Assembly (NCBI GenBank): GCA_022494885.1
Contig: JAGVSM010001153.1
Span: 58,863-122,862 of the forward strand
Origin: Micrasema longulum
Lineage: Eukaryota; Arthropoda; Insecta; Trichoptera; Brachycentridae
DNA length: 64,000 nt
Direction of reading: 5' to 3'
The position numbers and the translations under genes were made by a program. Under the pieces are notes generated by a model. It was not told the DNA's origin, searched no databases, and saw nothing but the letters and a program-made list of their open reading frames with translations. Positions 62,175 to 64,000 of this stretch are shown one piece after another; position 1 is the first letter of the stretch, and every line of letters begins with the position of its first letter.

Positions 62175-63470
62175 ATATTATACCTAAAATAGCCATCAGC
62201 ATTAAATGTTTCATAACCAGCTGATTTTTTGCACATGTATTCTGGATGTGGTACTTAACTAATACCTAAAACTTCCCGTCCCTCCCCAGCTTGCGTCTTG
62301 AGATATTAAATTATTTAGCGTGTTCGGTGGTATATCATATACTTAAAACGGTTATAACTTTTAAACGCAGGTTACTAGAATAATTTAAAGTATGGTGTTT
62401 TAATAAAAAAATAACGTTTTAATTTAGCACATAAAAACATTGCTTGAAAGAGCGGCGTTGTTTCGCTATCGAGGCGTTATTAAAATACGATTTTTGCTCT
62501 CAGCGACGGCGGCGCTAAGCAAATTCTGTAAAAATTAAAATATTTGCGCGATAAGTTACGTGCCTTGAATAAAGTAAATGGGGAATTGAGTATACAGATA
62601 AAAGGCTTCAAAAACAGCTGAACAGTCGTGGCCAAAGCCTAGCTTCATCTGTGTCGTATGCGTCTGATAAAAAGGCCTATCGCGGAAGTGATTCGGTGTT
62701 GAAAAATCGACAAATGTCAACCGCCGATAGCAAAAGCATGCCGCTCTTTCACTCAAAGTATAATACTAGTTTTAAAATCTGCAGCATATTACACTTACGT
62801 ACTGAGTGTCGATATAAGCCATCATCTTTGTAAATGTATTTAAGTTGAATCCTACAGTACAACTGTTTCTGAAATATTGGACTAAATTATTCAAGTATTT
62901 TCATGCTTTTACCTCAGGGTATTGAAAACAAAGAGATATTTTATTCTTGTTTTTAAATCGCATTGTTTTGGTTTTAAGGAATCAGTATACGAAAGAAACA
63001 ATTCTCATTCTAAAACTCGTTTAATTTTGCCCCAGGGAAATGCTCCTTACTTTATAAAATGCAAATCGTAATACAGGATTACAATAACCCGAGATAAAAC
63101 AAACGTGAAAATAACAAATGAAGATCACAATGTTTCTAAATACACACAATAAGGTTTTTATTATTTTTAATTTAGATAAACATGACTGGGTAAAAAAATT
63201 CAAGTTTGCCGGTGAAATTTTTTGATGGATGTTCATTGTGATTTAATTCCTGTGTGGCTGTGATGAAATTTGTGTCTGTAATTGTGAATAATAATGTGTG
63301 TGTAATGTGATGGATATGTTGAAGGAGTGTAATATAGACAGCAACGATCAAATGTTTATTCAAAAGCTATTCTGGTACCAAACAGCTGAAATCAGACGTG
63401 GAAACGAAATATCAGATGCAACACCCATGCATCGGGGACTGTGAAAAGGTTGTATCCTGTTTCTCTTGCC
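62175..63470. other. Unassigned Orco intron 6 DNA
   Basis: No Orco exon, LINE or SINE recognised; frames of up to about 71 codons lack motifs. 62440-62540 is somewhat GC-richer (GAGCGGCGTTGTTTCGC, AGCGACGGCGGCGC). Confidence 0.4.
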
Positions 63471-63474
63471 TTTC

Positions 63475-64000
63475 AACTTGTATTCTGTTCATATTTTTAA
63501 GAAAGCGCTGAACAACAATAAAATAGGCCTGAAGATCAATGGAATTGTTATCAACAATATCAGGTACGCTGACGACACTGTTTTGCTGGCGAATACCACT
63601 ATCAATCTTTAGAAACAGTTAAATAGTGTGGATGCATTTGGAAAACAACTGAGTTTAACAATTAATGTTGGCAAAACAGAATGGACAACATTTGGCAGAC
63701 TTGATTACTCCGCATTTTTTCTAAAACCAAAGGATAGTGACATTGAAAAGGTGAACAAGTTAAAGTACTTCGGCAGCATTCTAACAGAGACCCTCTACCC
63801 AGGAAATTAAATGCAGAATTGAGGCAGCAGAAGCTGTTTTTAACAAAATGATAATCAAAACTTTAAAACAAGGCAAATATTGGTAAAGTGTTATATGTTT
63901 TTGAAAATAAACAAGTCTCTTTATGCTTGAAAAGACAAATATATGAATCATGCATCAATATTTGGCAATCCGGTGGCAACATATGGACTAGAAACCATGT
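63475..64000 (+). pseudogene. LINE reverse transcriptase fragment with intact YADD
   Basis: From 63510: LKINGIVINNIRYADDTVLL carries the catalytic YADD box, then ANTTINL, a stop, QLNSVDAFGKQLSLTINVGK, TEWTTFGR and VNKLKYFGSILTETLYPGN (the K-YFG box). After a frameshift near 63808, IKCRIEAAEAVFNKMI, and at the right edge NPVATYGLETM (usually xVxLYGSETW). Broken by at least one stop and one shift; continues past the window. No PQG block is visible upstream. Confidence 0.82.

Noticed and set aside
1..64000. CRISPR array or bacterial operon
   Set aside because: Tandem units here are 260-390 bp transposon units without spacers; the DNA is eukaryotic with spliced exons, and no bacterial gene or operon is seen.
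59861..64000. Orco exon 7 (expected to start near a GDTYG-type motif)
   Set aside because: I looked for a phase-2 acceptor followed by LVxxIGDTYG and found none; the remaining exons must lie outside the window.

Overview
This is an animal nuclear window, almost certainly from an insect: AT-rich DNA, spliced genes with large introns, and dense layers of LINEs, tRNA-derived SINEs, mariner, hAT and piggyBac-like relics. The only host gene I can support is the odorant receptor co-receptor Orco, on the + strand. Six coding exons lie at 37019-37121, 39111-39321, 40732-40868, 41897-42057, 47948-48161 and 59650-59860. All junctions are GT/AG and the phases join into one 346-residue frame. The C-terminal part (roughly 130 residues, judging from the usual family length of about 480) lies beyond the right edge. 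The protein reads most like hemipteroid Orco (LYWLLFTMMHANLLDVMFCSW, SASLDTYRPDTSELF, GIYSNRQDFGM). I infer Hemiptera or a close relative and do not name a genus.

Layout. 1-37 kb holds no recognisable complete host gene. It is a patchwork of 3' fragments of non-LTR retrotransposons (Jockey/CR1-like and RTE-like), several tRNA-derived SINE families, palindromic MITEs and unassigned AT-rich DNA. 37-60 kb is Orco, whose introns (2.0, 1.4, 1.0, 5.9 and 11.5 kb) are swollen by the same repeats. 60-64 kb is Orco intron 6, with a mariner relic, a hAT relic and a LINE whose YADD catalytic box survives.

The most interesting non-gene content is a foldback transposon family (called A here, with a diverged subfamily B). 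It occurs more than ten times, as hairpins or as tandem units of about 390 bp (A) or 260 bp (B). Three insertions carry direct repeats of 9-13 bp, which points to a MULE/Foldback-like DNA transposon. Several nested insertions can be read against their own empty sites elsewhere in the window: A into repeat G, a SINE into a LINE 3' UTR, and a MITE into repeat L. This gives a relative order of activity without outside data.

How it fits together. Orco encodes the obligate co-receptor subunit of insect odorant-gated cation channels. Everything else is mobile-element debris. The SINEs end in the same GAT-type tails as RTE-like LINEs here, so those LINEs probably mobilised them. The long TTTTA microsatellite at 3.0-3.4 kb is most simply read as an expanded LINE tail. 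Family letters (A-H, L) and SINE names (S1-S3) are local labels only.
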